Notes under the pieces: generated by a model
What the model saw: only the letters and a program-made list of their open reading frames with translations
Databases searched by the model: none
Told to the model about the DNA's origin: nothing
Made by a program: the position numbers and the translations under genes
NCBI RefSeq assembly: GCF_023701745.1
Contig: NZ_JAJOZB010000001.1
Span: 6,051,501 to 6,115,500 of the forward strand
DNA from: Streptomyces sp. RKAG293
GTDB taxonomy: Bacteria; Actinomycetota; Actinomycetes; Streptomycetales; Streptomycetaceae
Length of the DNA stretch: 64,000 bases
Reading direction: 5' to 3'
Part shown: positions 46,258 through 56,557 of the stretch, piece after piece
Position numbering within the stretch: position 1 is the first letter of the stretch
How the letters are laid out: each line of letters opens with the position of its first letter

Positions 46258-47103
46258 GTGAACGTGCTGCTCGCCGAGGTGGCGCAGGCCGCCCAGCGGC
46301 TGGCCGACGCCGGCGTGCCGTCCCCGCGTTTCGACGCGGAGGAACTGGCCGCGTACGTGCACGGCGTCAAGCGCGGCGAGCTGCACTCGGTCGCCGACTC
46401 CGAATTCGACGCCCGCTACTGGGAGGCGGTCGCCCGCCGCGAGGCGCGTGAACCGCTCCAGCACATCACCGGGCGCGCCTTCTTCCGGTATCTGGAGCTC
46501 CAGGTCGGGCCGGGCGTCTTCGTCCCCCGCCCGGAGACGGAGTCGGTCGTCGGCTGGGCGATAGACGCCGTACGGGCCATGGACGTGGCCGAGCCGCTCA
46601 TCGTCGATCTCTGCACCGGATCCGGCGCCATCGCGCTGGCCCTGGCCCAGGAGGTGCCGCGGTCCCGCGTGCACGCCGTGGAGCTGTCGGAAGCGGCCCT
46701 GGAATGGGCCCGCAAGAACATCGAAGGAAGCAAGGTCCAGCTGGAGCACGGCGACGCGCTCACCGCGTTCCCCGAGCTCAACGGCCAGGTGGACCTCGTC
46801 ATCAGCAATCCGCCGTACATCCCGCTCACCGAGTGGGAATATGTGCAGCCCGAGGCGCGTGACCACGACCCCGAACTGGCCCTCTTCTCGGGTGAGGACG
46901 GCCTCGACACCATCCGCGGCATCGAGCGCACGGCGCACCGGCTGCTGCGGCCGGGCGGCGTCGTGGTGATCGAGCACGCGGACTCCCAGGGCGGTCAGGT
47001 TCCGTGGATCTTCAAGGAGGACGCCGGCTGGGCCGACGCCGCCGACCACCCCGATCTGAACAACCGGCCCCGCTTCACGACGGCGCGCAAGGCGACGCCA
47101 TGA
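46258..47103 (+). CDS. prmC: Release-factor glutamine methyltransferase
   Basis: 281 residues; GTG 46258 after AGGAGG. It methylates the GGQ glutamine of release factors using SAM. SAM loop VDLCTGSGAIALALA, acidic residue in VHAVELSEAAL, and the NPPY substrate motif at 184-187. An N-terminal helical domain (1-75) contacts the factor. The stop codon lies inside a 33-bp sequence that recurs downstream. Confidence 0.95.
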   Translation: MNVLLAEVAQAAQRLADAGVPSPRFDAEELAAYVHGVKRGELHSVADSEFDARYWEAVARREAREPLQHITGRAFFRYLELQVGPGVFVPRPETESVVGWAIDAVRAMDVAEPLIVDLCTGSGAIALALAQEVPRSRVHAVELSEAALEWARKNIEGSKVQLEHGDALTAFPELNGQVDLVISNPPYIPLTEWEYVQPEARDHDPELALFSGEDGLDTIRGIERTAHRLLRPGGVVVIEHADSQGGQVPWIFKEDAGWADAADHPDLNNRPRFTTARKATP

Positions 47104-47201
47104 TGACGGTGGCTCGCGCCGGCAGCCTGGTGCCGGGGGTACGGGGGTCGTCCCCCGGGAGAAAACAGCACGACGGCGCGCAAGGCGACGCCATGATGAC
47201 G
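47076..47201 (+). repeat. 33-bp direct repeat spanning the prmC stop
   Basis: The 33 bases at 47076-47108 (end of prmC, its TGA and 5 bp more) recur without change at 47169-47201. Between them are a CGGGGG-TCGT-CCCCCG hairpin (47142-47157) and GAAAACAG. This is a partial duplication of the gene end or the footprint of a small inserted repeat. Confidence 0.9.
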
Positions 47202-47254
47202 CGGGTCAACTGCACGCACGGCGCCGCAGCGGCGCACAGCCTGGAGGTCAGCTA

Positions 47255-47902
47255 ATGGCACGGCGTTACGACTGCTCGGACGCGACCGACCGCGCCGCCG
47301 GACTGCGCGAAGCGACGTCCGCCATCAAGCGTGGTGAGCTCGTCGTGCTGCCCACCGACACCCTGTACGGCATCGGCGCGGACGCGTTCGACGCCCAGGC
47401 CGTCGGCGATCTGCTGGAGGCCAAGGGCCGGGGCCGCAACATGCCCTCCCCGGTGCTGGTCGGCTCCCCGAACACGCTGCACGGCCTCGTCACGGACTTC
47501 TCCGAGCAGGCCTGGGAGCTCGTCGACGCCTTCTGGCCCGGCGCGCTCACCCTCGTCGCCAAGCACCAGCCGTCCCTGAACTGGGACCTCGGCGACACCC
47601 GCGGCACCGTCGCGGTCCGGATGCCGCTGCACCCCGTCGCGATCGAACTGCTGACCGCCACCGGCCCGCTCGCGGTGTCCAGCGCCAATCTGACCGGGCA
47701 CCGTTCCCCCGAGGACTGCGACGCCGCCCAGGAGATGCTCGGCGACTCCGTCGCGGTGTACCTGGACGCCGGGCCGACGCCCGCCACCGTCCCGTCGTCC
47801 ATCGTCGACGTGACCGGCAAGATCCCGGTGCTGCTGCGGGCCGGCGCGATCAGCGCCGACCAGCTCCGAGAGGTCGTACCCGACCTGGAGGAGCGCAATT
47901 GA
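47255..47902 (+). CDS. Threonylcarbamoyl-AMP synthase (Sua5/YciO/YrdC)
   Basis: 215 residues; ATG 47255 after CTGGAGG. Makes threonylcarbamoyl-AMP for the t6A modification of ANN-reading tRNAs. LPTDTLYGIGADAF, KGRGRNMPSPVLV, TVAVRMPLHPVA and VSSANLTGHRSP (phosphate/nucleotide loop) are all present. Size is that of the short YrdC form without the Sua5 C-terminal domain. The stop overlaps the next gene as TTGA. Confidence 0.92.
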   Translation: MARRYDCSDATDRAAGLREATSAIKRGELVVLPTDTLYGIGADAFDAQAVGDLLEAKGRGRNMPSPVLVGSPNTLHGLVTDFSEQAWELVDAFWPGALTLVAKHQPSLNWDLGDTRGTVAVRMPLHPVAIELLTATGPLAVSSANLTGHRSPEDCDAAQEMLGDSVAVYLDAGPTPATVPSSIVDVTGKIPVLLRAGAISADQLREVVPDLEERN

Positions 47903-48537
47903 CCGCGCCCGAAAGGCGTGGCATACCGGGTCAGCGCGATGACCGCTTCCGCATCCTCCACGTCTGCACCGGCAATGTCTGCCGCTCGCCGATCGCCGAG
48001 CGGCTGACCCGTCATGAGCTGACGCTGCGCCTCGGCGACGGTGCCGACGGGATCCTCGTCGAGTCCGCCGGCACCTGGGGGCACGAAGGCGCGCCCATGG
48101 AGGCGCACGCCGCCGCCGTCCTCACCGAGTACGGCGCCGACGCGTCCGGGTTCATCGGCCGTGAGCTGCTCGACGACCACGTCATCGACGCCGACCTGGT
48201 GCTGACCGCGACCCGCGACCACCGCGCGCAGGTCATCTCGATGGGGCACGCGGCGGGGCTGCGCACCTTCACGCTGAAGGAGTTCACCCGGCTGGTGCGG
48301 GCCATAGACCCCGCGACCCTCCCCGAGGGCAGCGTGTCGGACCGCGCCCGCGCGCTGGTGCGTGCCGCCGCCGCGCTGCGCGGCTGGCTGCTGGCCCCGA
48401 GCGCCGAGGCCGACGAGGTCTACGACCCCTACGGCGCCCCGATCGGGTTCTTCCGCAGCATCGGCGAGGAGATCCATAGTTCCCTCGACCCGGTCGTCAC
48501 CGCGCTGACCGGAATCCGTACCCCGACCCCCCGGTAG
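47899..48537 (+). CDS. Low-molecular-weight protein-tyrosine phosphatase
   Basis: 212 residues from TTG 47899, which overlaps the sua5 stop and follows GGAGGAG. The P-loop is HVCTGNVCRSP (nucleophile Cys23, Arg29) near the N-terminus, and the general-acid loop is DEVYDPYG near the C-terminus. Relatives dephosphorylate tyrosines of polysaccharide-export kinases or arginine-phosphorylated proteins; the target here is unknown. The N-terminal 15 residues are polar and family-variable. Confidence 0.9.
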   Translation: MTAPERRGIPGQRDDRFRILHVCTGNVCRSPIAERLTRHELTLRLGDGADGILVESAGTWGHEGAPMEAHAAAVLTEYGADASGFIGRELLDDHVIDADLVLTATRDHRAQVISMGHAAGLRTFTLKEFTRLVRAIDPATLPEGSVSDRARALVRAAAALRGWLLAPSAEADEVYDPYGAPIGFFRSIGEEIHSSLDPVVTALTGIRTPTPR

Positions 48538-48664
48538 GACCCCGAGCCACCGGCAGGCCGGGTGCGGCCGGATCCGGCACGTGTTGCTCCGCTCGCCGGG
48601 CGCCGCGGCGGCGGCGCCCCTACAGTTGGGTGCAGTAACCCGACCCTCCTGCGGGAGTCCAGCC

Positions 48665-49966
48665 ATGCCGGTCGCCGAAAAAACCTCACAGACCCCGCTG
48701 CGGCCCGCCGCCCAGACGTGGCATCCGGACTTCGACGCGCTGCGGCGGCAGGACCCGGAGCTGGCGGGTGTGCTGCTCGCCGAGCTGGAACGGCAGAGCA
48801 CCACACTGCAGTTGATCGCGGGGGAGAACTTCACCTCGTCCGCCGTCCTGGCCGCGCTGGGCTCGCCGCTCGCCAACAAGTACGCCGAGGGCTATCCCTC
48901 CCGCCGGCACCATTCCGGGTGCGAACTGGTCGATGTGGCGGAGCGGCTGGCGGTGGAGCGCGCCACCGGCCTGTTCGGCGCCGCGCACGCCAACGTGCAG
49001 CCGTACTCCGGCTCGTCGGCCGTCCTGGCCGCGTACGCGGCGCTGCTGGTCCCCGGTGACAAGGTGCTCGCGATGGCGCTGCCGCACGGCGGCCACCTCA
49101 CGCACGGCTCGCAGGCGAACTTCTCCGGCCGCTGGTTCCGCTTCGTCGGCTACGGGGTGACGCCGCCCGGTGCCCCGGACGGCGGCGGACTGATCGACTA
49201 CGACCAGGTACGGGCACTGGCCCGGGAGCACCGCCCCAAGGCGATCGTGTGCGGTGCCATCGCGTACCCCCGGCACATCGACTACCGGACGTTCCGGGAG
49301 ATCGCCGACGAGGTCGACGCGTATCTGATCGTGGACGCGGCGCACACCCTGGGCCTGGTCGCCGGCGGCGCCGCGCCCAGCCCCGTGCCGTACGCGGACG
49401 TGGTGTGCGCCACCACCCACAAGGTGCTGCGCGGACCGCGCGGCGGGCTGATCCTCTGCGGCGCGGACCTCGCCCAGCGCATCGACCGGGCGGTCTTCCC
49501 GTTCTCGCAGGGCGGCCCGCATCTGCACTCCATCGCCGCGAAGGCGGCGGCCTTCGCCGAGGCCGCGACCCCGGCGTTCGCCGCGTACGCGCACCAGGTC
49601 GTCGCCAACGCGCGGCTGCTGGCCGACGCGCTCGCCGCCGAGGGGATGACGATCACCACCGGCGGGACCGACACCCATCTGATCACCGCCGACGTCACTC
49701 CGCTGGGTGTCACCGGAGTACAGGCGAGAGGACGCTGCGCCGCCGCCGGAATCGTCCTCGACAAGTACGCGCTCCCGTACGATCCGCAGCCGTCCGACAT
49801 CGCGTCCGGCATCCGGATCGGTACCGCCGCGGTGACCACCCAGGGCATGGCGGAACCGGAGATGTCGCAGGTCGCGCCGCTGATCGCCCGAGCGCTGCGC
49901 GAGGAGCAGGGGCTCGCGCCCGAGGTCGCGCAGTTCGTCGGAGGCTTCCCGCCGTATCCGGCGTGA
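48665..49966 (+). CDS. glyA: Serine hydroxymethyltransferase
   Basis: 433 residues; ATG 48665 after CGGGAG. PLP fold-I enzyme exchanging serine and glycine with one-carbon transfer to tetrahydrofolate. LIAGENFTSSAVLAALGSPLANKYAEGYP, HANVQPYSGSSAV, IVDAAHTLGLVAGG and the PLP lysine in TTHKVLRGPRGG. It diverges from the usual SHMT at the motif NxAGLIA and is the second-type glyA seen at this place in Streptomyces. Confidence 0.92.
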   Translation: MPVAEKTSQTPLRPAAQTWHPDFDALRRQDPELAGVLLAELERQSTTLQLIAGENFTSSAVLAALGSPLANKYAEGYPSRRHHSGCELVDVAERLAVERATGLFGAAHANVQPYSGSSAVLAAYAALLVPGDKVLAMALPHGGHLTHGSQANFSGRWFRFVGYGVTPPGAPDGGGLIDYDQVRALAREHRPKAIVCGAIAYPRHIDYRTFREIADEVDAYLIVDAAHTLGLVAGGAAPSPVPYADVVCATTHKVLRGPRGGLILCGADLAQRIDRAVFPFSQGGPHLHSIAAKAAAFAEAATPAFAAYAHQVVANARLLADALAAEGMTITTGGTDTHLITADVTPLGVTGVQARGRCAAAGIVLDKYALPYDPQPSDIASGIRIGTAAVTTQGMAEPEMSQVAPLIARALREEQGLAPEVAQFVGGFPPYPA

Positions 49967-50022
49967 CCGGTCTTCCGGAGGCGGTGGAACCACGGGCCGG
50001 TATCTGTGAGTCTTCGCAGATG

Positions 50023-50053
50023 TTCGCAGCTGGGAGTACGACGCCACTAAGGT
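50023..50053 (+). promoter_or_regulatory. Candidate promoter of the wecA-type gene
   Basis: TTCGCA (50023-50028) and TAAGGT (50048-50053) with a 19-nt spacer lie 74 bp before the GTG start. Spacing is longer than ideal. Confidence 0.35.
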
Positions 50054-50126
50054 GTGACGCTGTGAGGACCTGCCCGACGCCCCTGAAGCACCGCTTCGTC
50101 CGGCCGACCCTGCCGGAGGCAGCCCT

Positions 50127-51431
50127 GTGCGCGAGTATCTGCTGACGCTTTGTGTGACCGCCGCCGTCACGTATCTGCTGACGGGCCCGGTGCGGAAGTT
50201 CGCGATCGCGGCCGGCGCCATGCCGGAGATCCGTGAGCGGGACGTGCACCGGGAGCCGACACCGAGGCTCGGCGGGATCGCGATGTTCGGCGGGCTGTGC
50301 GCGGGTCTGCTGGTCTCCTCCCATCTGTGGAACCTCAGCAGTGTCTTCGAGCTGTCGAACGAGCCGCGGGCGCTGCTCTCCGGAGCGGGCCTGATCTGGC
50401 TGCTGGGCGTGCTGGACGACAAGTGGGGCGTGGACGCGCTGATCAAGCTCGGCGCCCAGATGATCGCCGCGGGCGTCATGGTGCTGCAGGGTCTGACGAT
50501 CCTGTGGCTGCCGGTCCCCGGTGTGGGCACCGTCTCCCTGTCGCCGATCCAGTCCACGCTGCTCACCGTCGCGCTGGTCGTGATCACCATCAACGCCGTC
50601 AACTTCGTTGACGGCCTCGACGGCCTGGCGTCCGGCATGGTCGCCATCGCCGCCATCGCGTTCTTCATGTACGCGTACCGCATGTGGTACGGCTACGGCG
50701 TCGAGGCGGCCGCCCCCGCGACGCTGTTCAGCGCCATCCTCATCGGGATGTGCCTGGGCTTCCTGCCGCACAACCTGCACCCGGCCCGGATCTTCATGGG
50801 CGACTCCGGCTCGATGCTGATCGGTCTGGTCCTCGCCTCGTCCGCGATCTCCATCACCGGCCAGGTGGACCCGGACGCCATCACCGACATGACGGGGTCC
50901 ACCCGCGAGACCGTGCACTTCATGGTGCCGGTCTACATGCCGCTGCTGCTGCCGCTCACGCTGATCGCGATCCCGGCCGCGGACCTGGTGCTGGCCATCG
51001 TGCGCCGCACCTGGAACGGGCAGTCGCCGTTCGCCGCCGACCGCGGCCATCTGCACCACCGGCTGCTGGAGATCGGACACTCGCACAGCCGGGCCGTGTT
51101 GATCATGTACTTCTGGTCGGCGCTGATCGCGTTCGGCGCGGTCGCGTTCTCGCTCAACTCCTCCAGCCTGTGGATCGTGCTGGTGATCATGGTCCTCAGC
51201 GCCGTCGGCCTGGTCGTGCTGCTGCTGCCGCGGTTCCGGCCGCGCGCGCCGCGCTGGGCCGAGGCGTTCGTGCCGCCCCGCTACCGCCGCAAGCGCCGCA
51301 CCACGCAGGCCGCGCAGCTCGCCGCCGAGCAGCTGATCCGCGCCGGCGGAGCGGCCGGCGTGCACGGTTCGACGGCGATCGGCGACCGCTCCCGGCTGCC
51401 CGACCGACGCCCGGTCGACAGCCGCAGGTAA
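50127..51431 (+). CDS. Undecaprenyl-phosphate GlcNAc-1-phosphate transferase-like (WecA/MraY family)
   Basis: 434 residues; GTG 50127 after GGAGGCAG. About eleven membrane helices. The family's cytoplasmic motifs are present: RDVHREPTPRLGGIAMF, GVLDDKWGVD (Mg-binding Asp pair), NFVDGLDGLASG, ARIFMGDSGSMLIG and the His-rich DRGHLHHRLLEIGHSHS. It links a sugar phosphate to lipid carrier at the start of a wall-polymer pathway, and lies immediately upstream of atpI. The C-terminal 55 residues are basic and disordered. Confidence 0.9.
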   Translation: MREYLLTLCVTAAVTYLLTGPVRKFAIAAGAMPEIRERDVHREPTPRLGGIAMFGGLCAGLLVSSHLWNLSSVFELSNEPRALLSGAGLIWLLGVLDDKWGVDALIKLGAQMIAAGVMVLQGLTILWLPVPGVGTVSLSPIQSTLLTVALVVITINAVNFVDGLDGLASGMVAIAAIAFFMYAYRMWYGYGVEAAAPATLFSAILIGMCLGFLPHNLHPARIFMGDSGSMLIGLVLASSAISITGQVDPDAITDMTGSTRETVHFMVPVYMPLLLPLTLIAIPAADLVLAIVRRTWNGQSPFAADRGHLHHRLLEIGHSHSRAVLIMYFWSALIAFGAVAFSLNSSSLWIVLVIMVLSAVGLVVLLLPRFRPRAPRWAEAFVPPRYRRKRRTTQAAQLAAEQLIRAGGAAGVHGSTAIGDRSRLPDRRPVDSRR

Positions 51432-51544
51432 TCGGCTGTTCGCCTCTACCAGACGCCGAGTTGGACGTCAGCGGGACGACACGCCAACTACTCCTTCCGT
51501 GTGACAGGCAGCACACTTACAAGGTAAAGACCGCATCAAATACT

Positions 51545-51562
51545 TTGTGATACCGTTCACGA
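51545..51562 (+). promoter_or_regulatory. Rex- or Crp-like palindrome before atpI
   Basis: TTGTGATACCGTTCACGA agrees with the Rex operator consensus TTGTGAACGCGTTCACAA at 14 of 18 positions and with a Crp half-site pair TGTGA-N6-TCAC. It lies 131 bp before atpI in an AT-rich patch. Confidence 0.5.
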
Positions 51563-51692
51563 AACCCGGGAAACAAGCCGAAAGACCCTAGTGCGACGGT
51601 CTTCCGGCGTGAGGCACGTCCTCGGTCCGGGTCTACGCTCGTCTCCGACGACCAGCCGCTTTCCCCCAACTCCCGCCGGAGGAGCTGCCACC

Positions 51693-52106
51693 ATGCAGTC
51701 CAACGACGTCCGAACGTTCCTCAACTGTGCTGTCCCTGCCGCCGCCGCCGGTGTCATCGCCGTCGTTGTCAGCAGCGTGGTCGCCGGTGGCAAGGGAGCG
51801 CTCGGCGCCGCTTTCGGCACGTTCGTGGTGATCGCGTTCATGTCGATCGGCCTGTTGGTTCTGCAGCGAGTGGCGAAGTCGTACCCGGCGCTGTTCCAGA
51901 TGATGGGGCTGGCGCTGTACACGACCCAGATCCTGTTGCTCGCGGTGGTCCTCGCGGTGTTCAAGAACACCTCGCTGTTCAACCAGCGGGCCTTCGCCTT
52001 CGCGCTTCTCGGTACGACCCTCGTCTGGATCGCCGCACAGGCCCGAGCCCATATGAAGGCGAAGATCCTGTACGTCGAGCCTGACTCCGCCGGGTCCACG
52101 TCGTGA
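51693..52106 (+). CDS. atpI: ATP synthase accessory protein AtpI
   Basis: 137 residues; ATG 51693 after GGAGGAGCTGCC. Four hydrophobic segments (about 12-32, 35-56, 66-86, 96-116) and the position ahead of atpB fit AtpI, which helps assemble the c-ring or bring Mg into the membrane. Sequence motifs in this family are weak, so the name rests mostly on topology and place. Confidence 0.82.
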   Translation: MQSNDVRTFLNCAVPAAAAGVIAVVVSSVVAGGKGALGAAFGTFVVIAFMSIGLLVLQRVAKSYPALFQMMGLALYTTQILLLAVVLAVFKNTSLFNQRAFAFALLGTTLVWIAAQARAHMKAKILYVEPDSAGSTS

Positions 52107-52328
52107 ACCGTAGGGCCGGTGTAAAGACGTCTCCGCTCATTTGCTATCGTCCGGTCTCAACTGCGGCACAGCTGGCGCGGGTGGCGGAGCCGCCTGCACA
52201 GTCTCTCGGCGTCGAGCCGATGAGCCGCCCCCATTTCTGCCAGACCAGTCCAGTGCCGTTCCGTGGCTGTACGCCGCGCCGACACATCGAGGTTGCCGTA
52301 CCCATGCGCCACGCTGAAGGAGCTCGCG

Positions 52329-53138
52329 GTGAGTGCTGACCAGGTTCTCGCCTTCGAGACCAACTGCCACATCTTTGACGGGTGCGGCTTCCCGGCTCCC
52401 GGCCTGAATTCCTTCGTGTTCGACCCGATGTTCACCATCGGCGGCCATGACTTCAACAAGCCGATGCTGCTGGCTCTGCTGAGCACCGTCGTCATCGTCG
52501 GCTTCTTCTGGGCGGCCTTCGGCCGCGCGAAGGTCGTCCCGGGCAAGCTGCAGATGGTCGGCGAGGCGGGCTACGACTTCGTCCGCCGCGGGATCGTCTA
52601 CGAGACGCTCGGCAAGAAGCAGGGCGAGAAGTACGTCCCGCTGATGGTCACCCTGTTCTTCATGGTCTGGATCATGAATATCTGGTCGATCATTCCGATC
52701 GCCCAGTTCCCCGTGACCTCGATCATCTCCTTCCCGGCCGCCATGGCCCTGATCGTCTACGTCACATGGATGACGCTGACCTTCAGGAAGCACGGTTTCG
52801 TCGGCGGCTTCAAGAACCTCACCGGTTACGACAAGTCGCTCGGCCCGGTCCTCCCGCTGGTCATGTTCCTGGAGTTCCTCTCCAACGTGATCGTGCGGCC
52901 GTTCACCCACGCGGTCCGGCTCTTCGCCAACATGTTCGCCGGTCACCTCCTGCTGCTGATGTTCACCATCGCCAGCTGGTACCTGCTGAACGGAATCGGC
53001 ATCGCCTACGCGGGCGTCTCCTTCGTGCTGACGATCGTGATGACCGCCTTCGAGCTCTTCATCCAGGCCGTCCAGGCGTACGTGTTCGTGCTGCTGGCCG
53101 CCACCTATGTACAGGGCGCGCTCGCCGAGCACCACTGA
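52329..53138 (+). CDS. atpB: F1Fo ATP synthase subunit a
   Basis: 269 residues from GTG 52329 (AAGGAGCTCGCG). Membrane subunit forming the proton half-channels. The essential Arg of helix 4 is in VIVRPFTHAVRLFANMFAGHLLLL, and the partner acidic/Gln region is FELFIQAVQAYVFVLLAATYV. A 222-bp gap separates it from atpI, with a possible promoter (TATCGT near 52143). Confidence 0.95.
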   Translation: MSADQVLAFETNCHIFDGCGFPAPGLNSFVFDPMFTIGGHDFNKPMLLALLSTVVIVGFFWAAFGRAKVVPGKLQMVGEAGYDFVRRGIVYETLGKKQGEKYVPLMVTLFFMVWIMNIWSIIPIAQFPVTSIISFPAAMALIVYVTWMTLTFRKHGFVGGFKNLTGYDKSLGPVLPLVMFLEFLSNVIVRPFTHAVRLFANMFAGHLLLLMFTIASWYLLNGIGIAYAGVSFVLTIVMTAFELFIQAVQAYVFVLLAATYVQGALAEHH

Positions 53139-53214
53139 GCACCCGCGCCTCCCCGTCCAACAGATGTCCGGTGGCCAACCCCCACCGGTCCGTGAAAGAG
53201 AAGGAAGAACCGGC

Positions 53215-53466
53215 ATGTCCGCTCTCGCGCAGACCCTCGCCGCTGGCGTCGAAATCAAGGGCAACCTCGGCTCGATCGGCTACGGCCTCGCCGCCATCGG
53301 CCCCGGTGTCGGCGTCGGCATCATCTTCGGTAACGGCACCCAGGCCCTTGCCCGTCAGCCTGAGGCTGCCGGCCTGATCCGTGCCAACCAGATCCTCGGC
53401 TTCGCCTTCTGTGAGGCGCTCGCCCTCATCGGTCTGGTCATGCCGTTCGTCTACCCGACCAGCTGA
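53215..53466 (+). CDS. atpE: F1Fo ATP synthase subunit c
   Basis: 83 residues; ATG 53215 after AAGGAAG. Two helices joined by the polar loop ARQPE (46-50); the proton-carrying acid is Glu67 in ILGFAFCEALALIG. The glycine-rich first helix (GLAAIGPGVGVGIIFG) is typical. It forms the rotating ring. Confidence 0.96.
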   Translation: MSALAQTLAAGVEIKGNLGSIGYGLAAIGPGVGVGIIFGNGTQALARQPEAAGLIRANQILGFAFCEALALIGLVMPFVYPTS

Positions 53467-53502
53467 TTACGGCACTAGATCCTTTCGACGGAAGGCACTG
53501 AT

Positions 53503-54048
53503 GTGATCGCCCTGGTACAGATGGCGGCCGAGGAGGCGGAAAACCCCCTCATCCCGCCGATCCCCGAGCTCATCATCGGCCTGATCGCCTTCGCCATCGT
53601 CTTCGGCTTCCTCGCCAAGAAGCTCCTCCCGAACATCAACAAGGTTCTGGACGAGCGCCGCGAGGCCATCGAAGGCGGCATGGAGAAGGCCGAGGCCACC
53701 CAGGCCGAGGCGCAGCAGACGCTCGAGCAGTACCGCGAGCAGCTCTCCGAGGCCCGGCACGAAGCCGCGCGACTGCGCCAGGAGGCGCAGGAGCAGGGCG
53801 CCGCGCTCATCGCCGAGATGCGCGCGGAAGGCCAGCGGCAGCGCGAGGACATCGTCACGGCCGGCCACGCGCAGATCGCGGCCGACCGCAAGGCCGCCGC
53901 GCAGGCGCTGCGCCAGGACGTGGGCAAGCTCGCCACCGACCTGGCCGGCAAGCTCGTCGGCGAGTCCCTCGAGGACACCGCCCGGCAGAGCCGCACCATC
54001 GACCGCTTCCTCGACGAGCTCGAGGAGAAGGCCGAGGCCACGCGATGA
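53503..54048 (+). CDS. atpF: F1Fo ATP synthase subunit b
   Basis: 181 residues; GTG 53503 after GGAAGG. One N-terminal membrane span (about 22-42) then a long charged coiled coil (KVLDERREAIEGGMEKAEATQAEA...), the peripheral stalk. Stop overlaps atpH as ATGA. Confidence 0.94.
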   Translation: MIALVQMAAEEAENPLIPPIPELIIGLIAFAIVFGFLAKKLLPNINKVLDERREAIEGGMEKAEATQAEAQQTLEQYREQLSEARHEAARLRQEAQEQGAALIAEMRAEGQRQREDIVTAGHAQIAADRKAAAQALRQDVGKLATDLAGKLVGESLEDTARQSRTIDRFLDELEEKAEATR

Positions 54049-54860
54049 ACGGCGCGAGCCGCGAGGCACTGGCCGCCGGACGCGAGCAGCTCGACGCGCT
54101 GACGGACAACACGTCCGTCGACGCGGCGAAGCTCGGGGAAGAGCTGGCCTCCGTCACGGGGCTGCTCGACCGTGAGGGATCGCTGCGGCGTGCCCTGACC
54201 GACCCGGCGAAGACCGGCGAGGCCAAGGCGGGACTGGCCGAGCAGCTGCTCGGCGGCCAGATCGGCGGAGAGACCCTCGACCTCGTGTCGGGCCTGGTCC
54301 GCTCCCGCTGGTCCCGGTCGCGTGACCTGACGGACGCGGTGGAGGAGCTTTCCTACGCCGCCGACCTGGTCGCCGCCCAGCGCGTGGGCGCTCTCGACGA
54401 CGTCGAGGACGAGCTGTTCCGCTTCGGCCGGATCGTCTCCGGCAGCAGCGAGCTGCGGGCCGCGCTGACCGACAAGGTCGCCGCGACCTCGGCCAAGGCC
54501 GAGCTGCTGCGCTCACTGCTCGACGGCCGGGTCAGCCCGGTCACCGAGCGACTGGTCGCCCGGCTTGTCACCCACCCGCGGGGACGTAGCCTGGAAGCAG
54601 GGCTCGAAGCCCTGTCCAAGCTGGCAGCCGCCCGCCGTAATCGGATGGTCGCGGTGGTGGTCTCGGCCGTACCGCTGACCGACCAGCAGAAGCAGCGCCT
54701 CGGCGCCGCGCTGGCCAAGCTGTACGGCCGGCAGGTGCACCTGAACCTCGACGTGGACCCGACGGTCCTCGGCGGGATCACGGTGCGCGTAGGCGAAGAG
54801 GTCATCAACGGCACCATCGCCGACCGCCTCGAAGAGGCGGCCCGGCGGATGGCCGGCTGA
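54045..54860 (+). CDS. atpH: F1Fo ATP synthase subunit delta
   Basis: 271 residues, about 90 longer than E. coli delta, as usual in actinobacteria. Helical N-terminal domain and the conserved end VDPTVLGGITVRVGEEVINGTIADRLEEA that contacts the stalk. Coupled to atpF by overlap. Confidence 0.94.
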   Translation: MNGASREALAAGREQLDALTDNTSVDAAKLGEELASVTGLLDREGSLRRALTDPAKTGEAKAGLAEQLLGGQIGGETLDLVSGLVRSRWSRSRDLTDAVEELSYAADLVAAQRVGALDDVEDELFRFGRIVSGSSELRAALTDKVAATSAKAELLRSLLDGRVSPVTERLVARLVTHPRGRSLEAGLEALSKLAAARRNRMVAVVVSAVPLTDQQKQRLGAALAKLYGRQVHLNLDVDPTVLGGITVRVGEEVINGTIADRLEEAARRMAG

Positions 54861-54911
54861 GACCAGCCACCAACTCAAGAGCATGACCGCGGCCCGAGTT
54901 GGGCCGTAGCG

Positions 54912-54939
54912 AGGTGCCTGCCGGGGACGACCCCAGGCA
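54912..54939 (+). promoter_or_regulatory. Structured spacer between atpH and atpA
   Basis: GGTGCCT..GGGG and CCCC..AGGCACC pair with a 3-nt bulge, inside an outer GTTGGGCC/GGGCCCAAC repeat (54898-54905, 54955-54963). The outer arm ends just before the AAGGAGAG ribosome site of atpA, so it could tune F1 subunit ratios. Confidence 0.45.
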
Positions 54940-54983
54940 CCCGCAGGAAACTTCGGGCCCAACAAGGAGAGCAGGGAACCCAG

Positions 54984-56555
<1,572 letters not shown>

Positions 56556-56557
56556 GC

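Noticed and set aside
47004..47255. Small gene between prmC and sua5
   Set aside because: Most of it is prmC in another frame plus the direct repeat; no independent start signal.
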